Below, in pieces: positions 33,320-40,208 of a DNA stretch of 46,512 nt. Below the pieces are notes generated by a model, which was not told where the DNA came from, made no database searches, and saw only the letters and a program-made list of their open reading frames with translations. The position numbers were made by a program, and so were the translations under genes. How positions within the stretch are numbered: position 1 is the first letter of the stretch; every line of letters starts with the position of its first letter. Source of the DNA: an uncultured bacterium (GTDB lineage: Bacteria > Bacillota > Clostridia > Lachnospirales > Lachnospiraceae); contig CAMTMP010000032.1 of assembly GCA_947073545.1 (NCBI GenBank), positions 1 to 46,512 of the forward strand, read 5' to 3'.

Positions 33320-33685
33320 TCACATTGCCTTCCCTTTTTTCACGAGCGGGCGCTTGTTACTTTTAAGTACCATGAGCGCTGACTCTCTGGCGGCGTCGGT
33401 GGCCTCTCGCCACGACTCCAAGAGCTCCCGTTCATCAACAGAAAGAACGGGCTCCGGCGGTGCTTCGCCGAAGAAAACGCTCACGCTCTCCACATTGTAG
33501 ACCTCGCAGAGCTTCAAGAACATGTCGGCGTCCGGCTGTCCTCTGCCCTGCTCCCATGCGCTCACCGTTTGATTGCTTTTCCCTAACAGCTTGCCAGCCT
33601 CGCGTATTGTGAGGCCCGCCCGCTCTCGGTATTGCTTCAAAAGTCCGGCAATTCTGAGGCGTGTTTCGCTCTGGCTGTCTGCCAC
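33320..33685 (-). CDS. XRE/Cro-type prophage repressor
   Basis: 121 residues from a GTG at 33685 with GGAGG 7 bases upstream. The helix-turn-helix is clear (LLKQYRERAGLTIREAGKLLGKSNQTVSAWEQGRGQPDADMFLKLCEVYNVE, residues about 13-64). The C-terminal tail is short and has no LexA-type protease domain, so induction by self-cleavage is not expected. It sits at the divergent switch and should repress the rightward early operon by binding the repeated ACATAG half-sites. Its own promoter is TTGATT-N17-TATATT. Confidence 0.88.
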   Translation of the reverse strand: MADSQSETRLRIAGLLKQYRERAGLTIREAGKLLGKSNQTVSAWEQGRGQPDADMFLKLCEVYNVESVSVFFGEAPPEPVLSVDERELLESWREATDAARESALMVLKSNKRPLVKKGKAM

Positions 33686-33706
33686 GCTATCACCTCCCCG
33701 CCTACT

Positions 33707-33735
33707 AATATAACATAGCGACACGCTGAAATCAA
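33707..33735 (-). promoter_or_regulatory. Leftward (repressor) promoter
   Basis: On the minus strand TTGATT (33730-33735), 17 bases, TATATT (33707-33712), about 20 bases before the repressor's GTG. An ACATAG sequence overlaps its -10 region (33713-33718), allowing self-control. Confidence 0.7.
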
Positions 33736-33742
33736 TAATTTT

Positions 33743-33806
33743 GCCTATGTTTTTTATAAAAATATTGCGAAAATAGCTTGACAGCCCACAAAACATAGGC
33801 TATACT
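33743..33806 (+). promoter_or_regulatory. Rightward early promoter with operator half-sites
   Basis: TTGACA (33778-33783), 17 bases, TATACT (33801-33806) is close to ideal. GCCTATGTTTT (33743-33753) and its exact inverse AAAACATAGGC (33790-33800) are 36 bases apart; the second fills the spacer up to the -10. A bound repressor would block polymerase. A GTGCC/GGCAC stem lies at 33813-33833 in the leader. Confidence 0.8.
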
Positions 33807-33856
33807 AAGACCGTGCCTAAGGAATGTGGGCACACGAAAGGAGCGAACAAAACACC

Positions 33857-34441
33857 ATGATGAGAGAAGAATTTGAACAGAGAACCGGTTTTTTCCCGAC
33901 ATTATCCCTTTATTCGATTATTGAAAAATATTACATGAATTTTAACGGCGACAAGGACGCATTTTGCAAGGCATACAAAAAGGACGCCGACGGACTCGCG
34001 ACCAAGATCCAGCGCGAGGCAGACATGGCAGCAATTAAGGCCCAGCAGGAAGCAGAAAAGGCTCAGAAAGACATGGAGGCCCGGATCACTGAGCTGGAGA
34101 AAGCTCTGGAGCGCGAGCAAGAGTGGAAGCCCTACGAGGACACCGACAACGTGCCACAGGCTGACTACGAAAGGCTGGCGAGCCAATCAGACACCGAGCA
34201 CCTGAGCGACGAAAAAGCCAAGGATCTGCTTTATGAGTGGTACGGCTTCGCAAGGGAGAAGATCAGGATCCACCACAGCGTCCCGGTTTACGAAGTCAAT
34301 CGCCACAGAAGGCTGAGGAAAGTCGGCGAGCTCGACCGCTCCCCGCTTTACAACGCGACAGACTGGAACTATATCCGCTTCGACTGCGGCTGCATGAGCT
34401 ACGAGCTCTACAACGACAACCTGCGGCCGTATCTGCACTAA
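33857..34441 (+). CDS. Early prophage protein with coiled coil, unknown function
   Basis: 194 residues from the ATG at 33857 (AAAGGAG 13 bases upstream, rather far). A short N-terminal region is followed by a charged coiled coil (about 48-95, READMAAIKAQQEAEKAQKDMEARITELEKALERE) and a C-terminal region with NYIRFDCGCMSYELYNDN. First gene of the rightward operon. I do not recognise the family; the position just after the switch is where antirepressors or host-takeover proteins are often encoded. Confidence 0.65.
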   Translation: MMREEFEQRTGFFPTLSLYSIIEKYYMNFNGDKDAFCKAYKKDADGLATKIQREADMAAIKAQQEAEKAQKDMEARITELEKALEREQEWKPYEDTDNVPQADYERLASQSDTEHLSDEKAKDLLYEWYGFAREKIRIHHSVPVYEVNRHRRLRKVGELDRSPLYNATDWNYIRFDCGCMSYELYNDNLRPYLH

Positions 34442-34457
34442 GGAAGGAGGCAGCGAC

Positions 34458-34658
34458 ATGAAAAAGAGACACAGAGCAAACGGCACCACCGTGACAAGGC
34501 ACGCAGACCGCTGGAACCCGCGCAAGGTATGGCTTATTAAACACTACGCAGACGGGCACTACGGACTCAATCAGGAAATAGCGGGCCGGATATTTTACAC
34601 GGCATACCAGAGAACCAGCAAGGCGAGGATCCAGCAGATCCTCACCACCTGCTGCTGA
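34458..34658 (+). CDS. Small basic early prophage protein
   Basis: 66 residues, preceded by AAGGAGG. Rich in R, K and H (MKKRHRANGTTVTRHADRWNPRKVWLI), with a possible helix-turn-helix-like region (GLNQEIAGRIFYTAYQRTSKARIQQIL). It may bind DNA; no family recognised. Sixteen bases follow the previous gene and 14 precede the next. Confidence 0.55.
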   Translation: MKKRHRANGTTVTRHADRWNPRKVWLIKHYADGHYGLNQEIAGRIFYTAYQRTSKARIQQILTTCC

Positions 34659-34672
34659 AAGGAGGCGACCAC

Positions 34673-34909
34673 ATGAAAGTATTTTACACATTCGGATCCG
34701 ACGACCGTTTCCCGTTCTGCGGCGGCTGGGTAGAGGTAGAAGCTCCCAGCATGAAGGAAGCGCACGCAATATTCCGGGCCAACTACCCGGACAGACAACC
34801 GGGGATCCTGAACTGCTCCGACTACTACACGGAGTCCCAGTTCAAAGAGTCCGACATGCTGAGCACCGGCAACCGCGGGGCGTTCTGCCACCGCAAGCTC
34901 AGCGCATAG
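34673..34909 (+). CDS. Small early prophage protein, unknown function
   Basis: 78 residues with GGAGG before the ATG. The sequence KVFYTFGSDDRFPFCGGWVEVEAPSMKEAHAIFRANYPDR resembles small phage proteins that pair a beta-strand start with an A-x-x-x-F-x-x-x-Y-P-D-R helix; the role is unknown. It lies inside the early operon and is likely real because of the ribosome site and tight spacing. Confidence 0.6.
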   Translation: MKVFYTFGSDDRFPFCGGWVEVEAPSMKEAHAIFRANYPDRQPGILNCSDYYTESQFKESDMLSTGNRGAFCHRKLSA

Positions 34910-34992
34910 CCGAAACGCCCGCCGGGGCGTCTGCTGGAACCGGCCCACCAGCATTGACAAGGCAGGCCCACACAAGGAAAGGAGGCGCAAAC

Positions 34993-35205
34993 GTGAGCAA
35001 AGTTATCTCAGTAATAAACGACAGGATCAAAGAGCGAGGCGTGACTCTTGTGTTTGTATCAAAGCAGGCACACATGAAAACCGACCTGCTGAGCAAGACA
35101 CTGAACGGCAACCGAAACATGAAAGCCGACGAGTTCGTCAACTTGTGCCAAGTCCTCGACCTCACGCTGGAGGACTTCAAAGCACCGGCACTAATGGGTG
35201 AATAA
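34993..35205 (+). CDS. Small XRE-type helix-turn-helix protein (Cro-like)
   Basis: 70 residues from a GTG at 34993, with AAAGGAGG 8 bases upstream. VFVSKQAHMKTDLLSKTLNGNRNMKADEFVNLCQVLDLTLEDF forms a complete XRE-type helix-turn-helix. As the second HTH protein of the prophage, on the opposite strand from the repressor, it may act like Cro or regulate the early operon. It is followed by the minor-tail-like gene after 24 bases. Confidence 0.75.
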   Translation: MSKVISVINDRIKERGVTLVFVSKQAHMKTDLLSKTLNGNRNMKADEFVNLCQVLDLTLEDFKAPALMGE

Positions 35206-35229
35206 AAGCTGGAAAGGAACAATGTAAAC

Positions 35230-35952
35230 ATGAGTGATTTATTTCATACAGGGCAATCACGGCGCACGAGCGGAGCCTTCTCTGTAACCATGCGAGACGG
35301 GGCAAAGCTGGCAAAGAAGCTGGAGAAGCTAAAGGACGGAGGCGAGACGGCGATCAAGAGAACCGTGTCGGACTTCACGGCCAGAGCTCCGGCATGGGTG
35401 AGCAAAGGGATCCGGCAGCATTATGGCGTGGACACCGCAGCGATCAAGGAGGCGGGGCCCAGATTAAAACGGGGAGCCACCTCGATCAGAGTGTCCGGGG
35501 TAAGTGTTGACGGGGCCTCGCTCGAATACAAAGGCAGAACGCTGACGCCAATCCACTTCAAAATGTCGCCGACAACAAGAAACCCGAAGGGGCTCGCTAA
35601 AAAACCCGCTAAAGTACCCGGCCAAGCAATCAGCACAGGTTCACCCGTTGCTATGGTACGCCCGCCAATGCCTTTTCAAGTTAAAGCGACCATTATCAAA
35701 GGCCAAAGAGCCACCATGAAACCGGGGACTTATCTCGCTTCGTCCAGCAAGAAAAGTGCAGACGCTCCTATTCTTCCATTTCAACGAACTGGAGCAGGAA
35801 GAACTCCGGTACATGCAGTGCGCACGCTATCCGTGCCGCAGATGATAGGTAGCGAAGAAAAAAAGAGCAGGGCAAGCGATACAATCAGCGAGATCGTCAA
35901 TGAAAATCTGGAAAAACGATTTAATCATCATATTGAGCAAGCAATGAAGTAA
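35230..35952 (+). CDS. Minor tail protein Z-like phage protein
   Basis: 240 residues. DGAKLAKKLEKLKDGGETAIKRTVSDFTARAPAWVSKGIRQHYGVDTAAIKEA and, later, FQVKATIIKGQRATMKPGTYLAS...VHAVRTLSVPQM match the pattern of GpZ-type minor tail proteins (basic N-terminal helix, beta-rich middle, PxSVPQM-like segment). Such proteins belong to tail assembly, so a place in the early operon, far from tail genes, is odd. The last 100 codons are less GC-rich than the first 130, which suggests recombination. It could be a moron-type cargo gene. Confidence 0.55.
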   Translation: MSDLFHTGQSRRTSGAFSVTMRDGAKLAKKLEKLKDGGETAIKRTVSDFTARAPAWVSKGIRQHYGVDTAAIKEAGPRLKRGATSIRVSGVSVDGASLEYKGRTLTPIHFKMSPTTRNPKGLAKKPAKVPGQAISTGSPVAMVRPPMPFQVKATIIKGQRATMKPGTYLASSSKKSADAPILPFQRTGAGRTPVHAVRTLSVPQMIGSEEKKSRASDTISEIVNENLEKRFNHHIEQAMK

Positions 35953-35964
35953 GGAGGCGACCAC

Positions 35965-36462
35965 ATGAAAACAAGACGCATCTATAAGCATGATTTAACT
36001 GGACAGCGTTTTGGAAGACTCATGGCTCTATATGATACCGGAGAACGCAAAAATGGCAAGCCGCTATGGGAGTGTCGTTGTGACTGCGGAAACATAACCA
36101 GAGTAAAGAGCAACAACCTCGTGAGTGGCTGTACTAAGTCATGCGGCTGTTATAGCCGCGAAAAGGTTATTGAAATGAACACAACCCACGGGGGAACAGG
36201 TACGAGGCTTTTCAGAATATGGACGTCTATGAAAACCCGCTGTTCAAACCCTAATTATAAAAAATACGAGTATTACGGAGGCCGCGGCATAAAGGTATGC
36301 GACGAATGGCTCCACGACTTCGCAGCCTTTAGAAAGTGGGCGCTGGCTAACGGATATAAGGACAACTTGACACTGGACAGAAAAGATCCAGACGGCAATT
36401 ACGAGCCGCAAAACTGCCAATGGGCTACATGGCACGAGCAAAGAATAAACCAACGGAGGTGA
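35965..36462 (+). CDS. Cysteine-rich phage DNA-binding-like protein
   Basis: 165 residues, preceded by AAGGAGG. An N-terminal zinc-ribbon-like unit (LTGQRFGRLMALYDTGERKNGKPLWECRCDCGN, then GCTKSCGC; cysteines 37, 39, 41, 56, 60, 62) is followed by a segment TRLFRIWTSMKTRCSNPNYKKYEYYGGRGIKVCDEW and a C-terminal LDRKDPDGNYEPQNCQWATWHEQRINQRR. This text is common in phages, sometimes with HNH or AP2-like regions of mobile genes. Nuclease activity is not shown. GC content is below that of neighbouring genes, so it may have arrived separately. Confidence 0.6.
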   Translation: MKTRRIYKHDLTGQRFGRLMALYDTGERKNGKPLWECRCDCGNITRVKSNNLVSGCTKSCGCYSREKVIEMNTTHGGTGTRLFRIWTSMKTRCSNPNYKKYEYYGGRGIKVCDEWLHDFAAFRKWALANGYKDNLTLDRKDPDGNYEPQNCQWATWHEQRINQRR

Positions 36463-36466
36463 TTAC

Positions 36467-36649
36467 ATGAGCAAACCGTACAGAGTATGCCAGAAATGCG
36501 GCGCACACCTTGACGCCGGTGAAAAATGCGACTGCGAAGATCGCGCGGAGCAGGAAGTGGCTCAGGGCGCAGCAGACACGGCAGCACAACCGGCGACCGG
36601 AGACGATCGCGAGCCCGTACTCATGCCGGTGCTTATGCCCGGCGCATGA
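36467..36649 (+). CDS. Small zinc-ribbon protein
   Basis: 60 residues, GGAGGTG 7 bases before the ATG. CQKCGAHLDAGEKCDC gives a four-cysteine zinc ribbon at about residues 8-23, followed by an alanine-rich acidic tail. Its stop overlaps the next start (ATGA), so the two are translated together. Function unknown; the type is frequent in phage early regions. Confidence 0.6.
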   Translation: MSKPYRVCQKCGAHLDAGEKCDCEDRAEQEVAQGAADTAAQPATGDDREPVLMPVLMPGA

Positions 36650-36852
36650 CTGGCGCACGGTATGAGACATGCCGAGAGTGCGGGCTGGAATGGAATGTGA
36701 GCAAGCAGGCCGCGATCCCGTGGAGCGGCTACCTCTGCCCGGTATGCAGAGGGAAAATACGAAAGGAGGCGCAGGCCCGTGAAAGTAGTCCAAACAAGAA
36801 CACCGGGAGCCGTCGCCGTAGACTGCGGCGCGATCCCTTCTCACCAATCTGA
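36646..36852 (+). CDS. Small zinc-ribbon protein with basic tail
   Basis: 68 residues starting at ATG 36646, coupled by ATGA overlap to the previous gene. CRECGLEWNVSKQ...YLCPVCRGKI supplies two CxxC pairs. The C-terminal 25 residues are arginine-rich and are encoded where the next gene also reads, in another frame. Probably a nucleic-acid-binding protein; unknown role. Confidence 0.55.
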   Translation: MTGARYETCRECGLEWNVSKQAAIPWSGYLCPVCRGKIRKEAQARESSPNKNTGSRRRRLRRDPFSPI

Positions 36853-36970
36853 CGCCATGTGCCGGACGCTGATCGGCTGCGTCGGCAGATTGTTTGAAAA
36901 CCCGGCCGTCATGGCCGACTATAAACGCTGGCAGCAGGAACGCCGGCCGAAAAGGAGCGACGAGCATTGA
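36779..36970 (+). CDS. Small early prophage protein overlapping the zinc-ribbon gene
   Basis: 63 residues from a GTG at 36779, with AAAGGAGG about 10 bases upstream. It overlaps the preceding gene by 74 bases in a different frame, and its TGA overlaps the TTG start of the methyltransferase gene. Sequence: VVQTRTPGAVAVDCGAIP then a helical end ENPAVMADYKRWQQERR. No family recognised. The ribosome site and coupling on the right side support it, but the long overlap makes it less certain. Confidence 0.45.
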   Translation: MKVVQTRTPGAVAVDCGAIPSHQSDAMCRTLIGCVGRLFENPAVMADYKRWQQERRPKRSDEH

Positions 36971-38097
36971 AAAAATTATTGATAGGAGGATCGCCGTGTA
37001 CACACTGGAGCATAGCACAGCACAACGGCCGCGAAAAAGAAGCAAGCGGCATAGGCTGGGAGCTTTTCAAGTGTTACATAACGGCAAAGGCTAAATTCAA
37101 GCCCGACTTTTTCCTCTACGAGAACAACAAAAGCGCCTCTCAGGCGATCAAGGATCAGATCAGCGCAGAGCTGGGCGCTCCGTTGCACTACATCAACAGC
37201 GCACTGGTAAGCGCACAGAACCGAAAACGCTTCTATGTTCACAACTTCGGAGACATAGGGCAACCAGAGGATCGCGGGATCCTACTCGACGACATTCTGG
37301 ACAACAGCGACGGCGAAATATTTTACAAGCTGGAGCATGTATCAAAAAGCCAAGCCCGGTGCGTCGCCTGCCGTGGCAGGTACAAAGAGGACGGAACGAT
37401 CGGACAGCACCTCGAAGCAAGAAGCGACGGAAAGACGAACACCCTCACGACAGTTCAGAAGGACAACCTCGTGGCACAGCCGATCAGGATCGGAGACGTA
37501 GGAACAACCGCGCAGGCCCACAGAGTGTACAGTCCATACGGCAAAAGCGTGAACCTCACAGCAAACGGAGGCGGGCAAGGGGCAAAGACGGGGCTCTATA
37601 TGTGCCCGGTAGATCTGGCAAAGTACACGCTGGAGCGTGACGCCTACCACGTCGTAAAGGACGGGAAGATCGAAACCCGGTACGGGATCCAAGACATTGA
37701 CCTGCCGGACGGTGCCTATGTTATCCGAAAACTAAAGCCGGTGGAGTGCGAAAGGCTCCAGACTCTCCCGGACGGGTACACAGAGGGAGTCGTGGAAACT
37801 CAGAGATATAAGGGACTCGGCAACGGGTGGACAGCCGAGGTGATCAAGTTCATTCTCGGTCACATGGACATACCAAAAGACGAGCCTCTCGTCGTGCTCT
37901 CTATGTTCGACGGGATCGGCACTGGGCGCTATGTTCTGGAAAGCCTCGGCTTCACGAATGTGACATACTACGCATACGAGATCGACGAGTACGCAAAGAG
38001 CATAGCAACAAAGAACTACCCCGACATTATTCAGATGGGCGACGCCTTCGATCTGCACCGCGACGACTGGGAACTGGGGAAGGTATTCAAGGACTAA
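36967..38097 (+). CDS. Circularly permuted C5-cytosine DNA methyltransferase
   Basis: 376 residues from a TTG at 36967 (AAAGGAG 9 bases upstream). The motifs come in permuted order: motif IV GGSPCTHWS with catalytic C11 at the very start, motif VI YENN (51-54), motif VIII QNRKR (84-88), a target-recognition region, motifs IX-X (KPVECERLQTLPDGY, YKGLGNGWT, 257-289), and only then the S-adenosylmethionine part: motif I FDGIGTG (314-320), YEIDEYA (337-343) and MGDAFDL (357-363). Motif IV resembles the GGSPC of Dnmt3-like enzymes rather than GFPC. It methylates phage or host DNA; no matching endonuclease is nearby. Permuted forms of this kind occur in other phages. Confidence 0.88.
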   Translation: MKKLLIGGSPCTHWSIAQHNGREKEASGIGWELFKCYITAKAKFKPDFFLYENNKSASQAIKDQISAELGAPLHYINSALVSAQNRKRFYVHNFGDIGQPEDRGILLDDILDNSDGEIFYKLEHVSKSQARCVACRGRYKEDGTIGQHLEARSDGKTNTLTTVQKDNLVAQPIRIGDVGTTAQAHRVYSPYGKSVNLTANGGGQGAKTGLYMCPVDLAKYTLERDAYHVVKDGKIETRYGIQDIDLPDGAYVIRKLKPVECERLQTLPDGYTEGVVETQRYKGLGNGWTAEVIKFILGHMDIPKDEPLVVLSMFDGIGTGRYVLESLGFTNVTYYAYEIDEYAKSIATKNYPDIIQMGDAFDLHRDDWELGKVFKD

Positions 38098-38118
38098 ACA
38101 AGCGAAAGGAGCAAAGAC

Positions 38119-39471
38119 ATGAGAAACGAGGTTATTTTTGACAGCCGGGGGATCCCGGACATTATGGTGGTATTCACGCCGGACGAGCTGGGACTCCCGG
38201 CAGAAATCAGAGGCAAGGCCGTGAAGGAGTACGCGATCAGCAAGTACCCCAACACCCTGATCGGGGGCGTGCCCTACTCCATGCCCTACCAGCAGCCTGC
38301 CGTGAACATCAACCACGACGAAGCGATCCGGCTCTGCGAGGCCAAGGGGCACGGCTGGCACCTTCTGACTAATGACGAGTGGGCCGCGCTGGCACACCAG
38401 AGCCGCAAGAACGGCACCCTCCCCCGCGGGAATACTGACTGCGGAAAGAGTCACAGCCACCCGGAGGAAACCGGCACTACATACAAAGACGCCAGCGGCA
38501 GCAGCAAAACCCTGACCGGCTCAGGCCCGGAGACATGGAACCACACCCACACGGCCGAAGGAGTCGCCGACATGTGCGGCAATATCTGGGAGCACGTCGG
38601 CGGGATCCGCTTCATGGACGGGCAGGTGCAGGTGATACCAGACAACGGCGCGGCAGCAGGCGCGGATCAGTCCAGAGACTCGGCAGAGTGGACACCGCTT
38701 TACACGGCAGACGGTGACACAATCTACTACAACGTGGAGGACGGAGAGATCAACCTCCAGCCGGTAGCGCCGGACGGTAAAGACTACGACGGCGTGGAGT
38801 TCAAAAACCTGAGCGCCGAGGCCATAGACGTGCCGGAGAAGCTGATCGAGCTCGGCCTCTACCCTGCGCCCGGATATGAGGGCACGGACTACTTCTGGCT
38901 GGACACTGACGGCGAAAGGATCGTGCTCCGCGGGGGCCACTGGAACAGCGGTGCGCACGCTGGTGTGTTCTCCTTCAACGGCCACAACTCCCGCGCGTTT
39001 GTGTCCTGGTCCGTGGGCTTCCGCTCCGCTTTAATTCGGTACTCTGGCGACTCTGGCTCTCTGGATAATCTGGACGACAAGCCCACCGATCTGAGCGACG
39101 CGCCACAGGAAGTCAAAGACGCAATCAAGGCCAACGCCAGAAAGCTGGAGCATAAAGAAACCATGACGGATATCACAAAGGACTGGCCCTTCCCCCTTCC
39201 TGACACGCTGCCGGGCATGATCCGGCTAATGCTTGCCAAGGTACTGACAGAAATATACACAGCCGCAGGCGGGCAGGACGCGCTCAGCTTCCAAAGTCTG
39301 GCCTACAATGCCAGCGAGGCAGAAATCAAAGTAGCGATCCCGATCGCCTCACAGCTGGCACAGATCAACATAGCAGCCGAGGCCATGAGACGCGGCATGG
39401 AGCAGCTAAAGCTCGCCACCACCACCTCGCTGACACTGACACTCGGAAAGGAGGCAGCCGACCATGAATAA
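38119..39471 (+). CDS. FGE-sulfatase/C-type-lectin-fold protein resembling a DGR target
   Basis: 450 residues, AAAGGAG 9 bases before the ATG. Residues about 55-310 have the formylglycine-generating-enzyme fold: HGWHLLTNDEWAALAHQSRKNG, VADMCGNIWEHVGG and VLRGGHWNSGAHAGVF...SVGFRSALI. The last segment (residues 271-306, bases 38929-39036) is very close in form to the variable region of diversity-generating retroelement targets. The usual AAY codons are replaced by CAC, AGC and TCC (H274, S277, H280, H289, S296, S298), as adenine mutagenesis produces. Unlike usual targets the variable part is not C-terminal; about 140 helical residues follow. No reverse transcriptase or template repeat is seen in the window. 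It probably binds a ligand; a general FGE-fold protein without diversification is the alternative. Confidence 0.7.
   Translation: MRNEVIFDSRGIPDIMVVFTPDELGLPAEIRGKAVKEYAISKYPNTLIGGVPYSMPYQQPAVNINHDEAIRLCEAKGHGWHLLTNDEWAALAHQSRKNGTLPRGNTDCGKSHSHPEETGTTYKDASGSSKTLTGSGPETWNHTHTAEGVADMCGNIWEHVGGIRFMDGQVQVIPDNGAAAGADQSRDSAEWTPLYTADGDTIYYNVEDGEINLQPVAPDGKDYDGVEFKNLSAEAIDVPEKLIELGLYPAPGYEGTDYFWLDTDGERIVLRGGHWNSGAHAGVFSFNGHNSRAFVSWSVGFRSALIRYSGDSGSLDNLDDKPTDLSDAPQEVKDAIKANARKLEHKETMTDITKDWPFPLPDTLPGMIRLMLAKVLTEIYTAAGGQDALSFQSLAYNASEAEIKVAIPIASQLAQINIAAEAMRRGMEQLKLATTTSLTLTLGKEAADHE
38929..39045 (+). other. Candidate DGR variable region
   Basis: The codons for RGGHWNSGAHAG through GFRSAL read CAC, AGC, CAC, TCC, CAC, TCC, TCC at positions where template repeats of gut-phage retroelements normally have AAC or TAC, between constant GGC, TGG, TTC and CGC codons. 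The pattern is what adenine-specific mutagenesis yields, but without a template repeat it cannot be confirmed. Confidence 0.5.
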
Positions 39472-40201
39472 CCTCCGGGAAGTATTCAGGAAATACAAAG
39501 CCGTCGTGTTCTTCGACGTGGAGACAACCGGCCTCGACTCCAAAACCTGCCGGATCGTAGAGCTGGCAGCAATCAGGATCGAGCAGGCAGGTGACGGCAC
39601 CCTCTACACAGCGGGCTGCGCTGACATGCTCATAAAACTGCCAGACGGACAGCGGATCCCCGAAAAAATCACAGAGCTGACCGGGATCACGGACGAACAG
39701 CTGGAGGCCAGCGGCGTGACTGAATACAACGCTGCAGCAGCCTTCGCCTTCGAGTTTTTAACCTGCGGCCCCGTCCTTCTGGTGGCCCACAATGCACAAT
39801 TTGATCTTTCATTCACTCAGGAAATGCTCGGCCGGTACGGAGACGACGCACTGCAACTTTTGAAAGACTGCGACTATCTGGACAGCCTGACGGTGTACAA
39901 AGACCGGAGGGACTACCCGCACAAGCTGGAGAACGCGATCGCGGCCTACAATCTGGGGGACAAGGTAAAGAACACCCACCGGGCGATCGACGACGTGAAA
40001 GCGCTTTTTGAGGTATGCAGGGCCATGGACAACGAGCGGCCCGATCTTCTGAAATATGTGAACACCTTCGGCTATAACCCGAAGTACGGAGTCAGTGGAC
40101 AGCGGATCGAAAAAGTGAGCTACTGGCCGCAGCGCTTCAACAAATACATGCAGCCAATAAGCTGCACGCTACCGGCCCTGATGAAGAAAAGGAGGAAATA
40201 A
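39464..40201 (+). CDS. DnaQ-like DEDDh 3'-5' exonuclease
   Basis: 245 residues; AAAGGAGG precedes the ATG, which overlaps the previous gene by 8 bases. Exonuclease motifs: ExoI FFDVETTGLD with D18 and E20, ExoII LVAHNAQFDLSF, ExoIII HRAIDDVKALFE. The domain ends near residue 190 and a 50-residue tail follows (GYNPKYGVSGQRIEKVSYWPQRFNKYMQ). It resembles the proofreading subunit of polymerase III or a repair nuclease; in this operon it may serve phage replication or recombination. Confidence 0.88.
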   Translation: MNNLREVFRKYKAVVFFDVETTGLDSKTCRIVELAAIRIEQAGDGTLYTAGCADMLIKLPDGQRIPEKITELTGITDEQLEASGVTEYNAAAAFAFEFLTCGPVLLVAHNAQFDLSFTQEMLGRYGDDALQLLKDCDYLDSLTVYKDRRDYPHKLENAIAAYNLGDKVKNTHRAIDDVKALFEVCRAMDNERPDLLKYVNTFGYNPKYGVSGQRIEKVSYWPQRFNKYMQPISCTLPALMKKRRK

Positions 40202-40208
40202 AAAAGAC

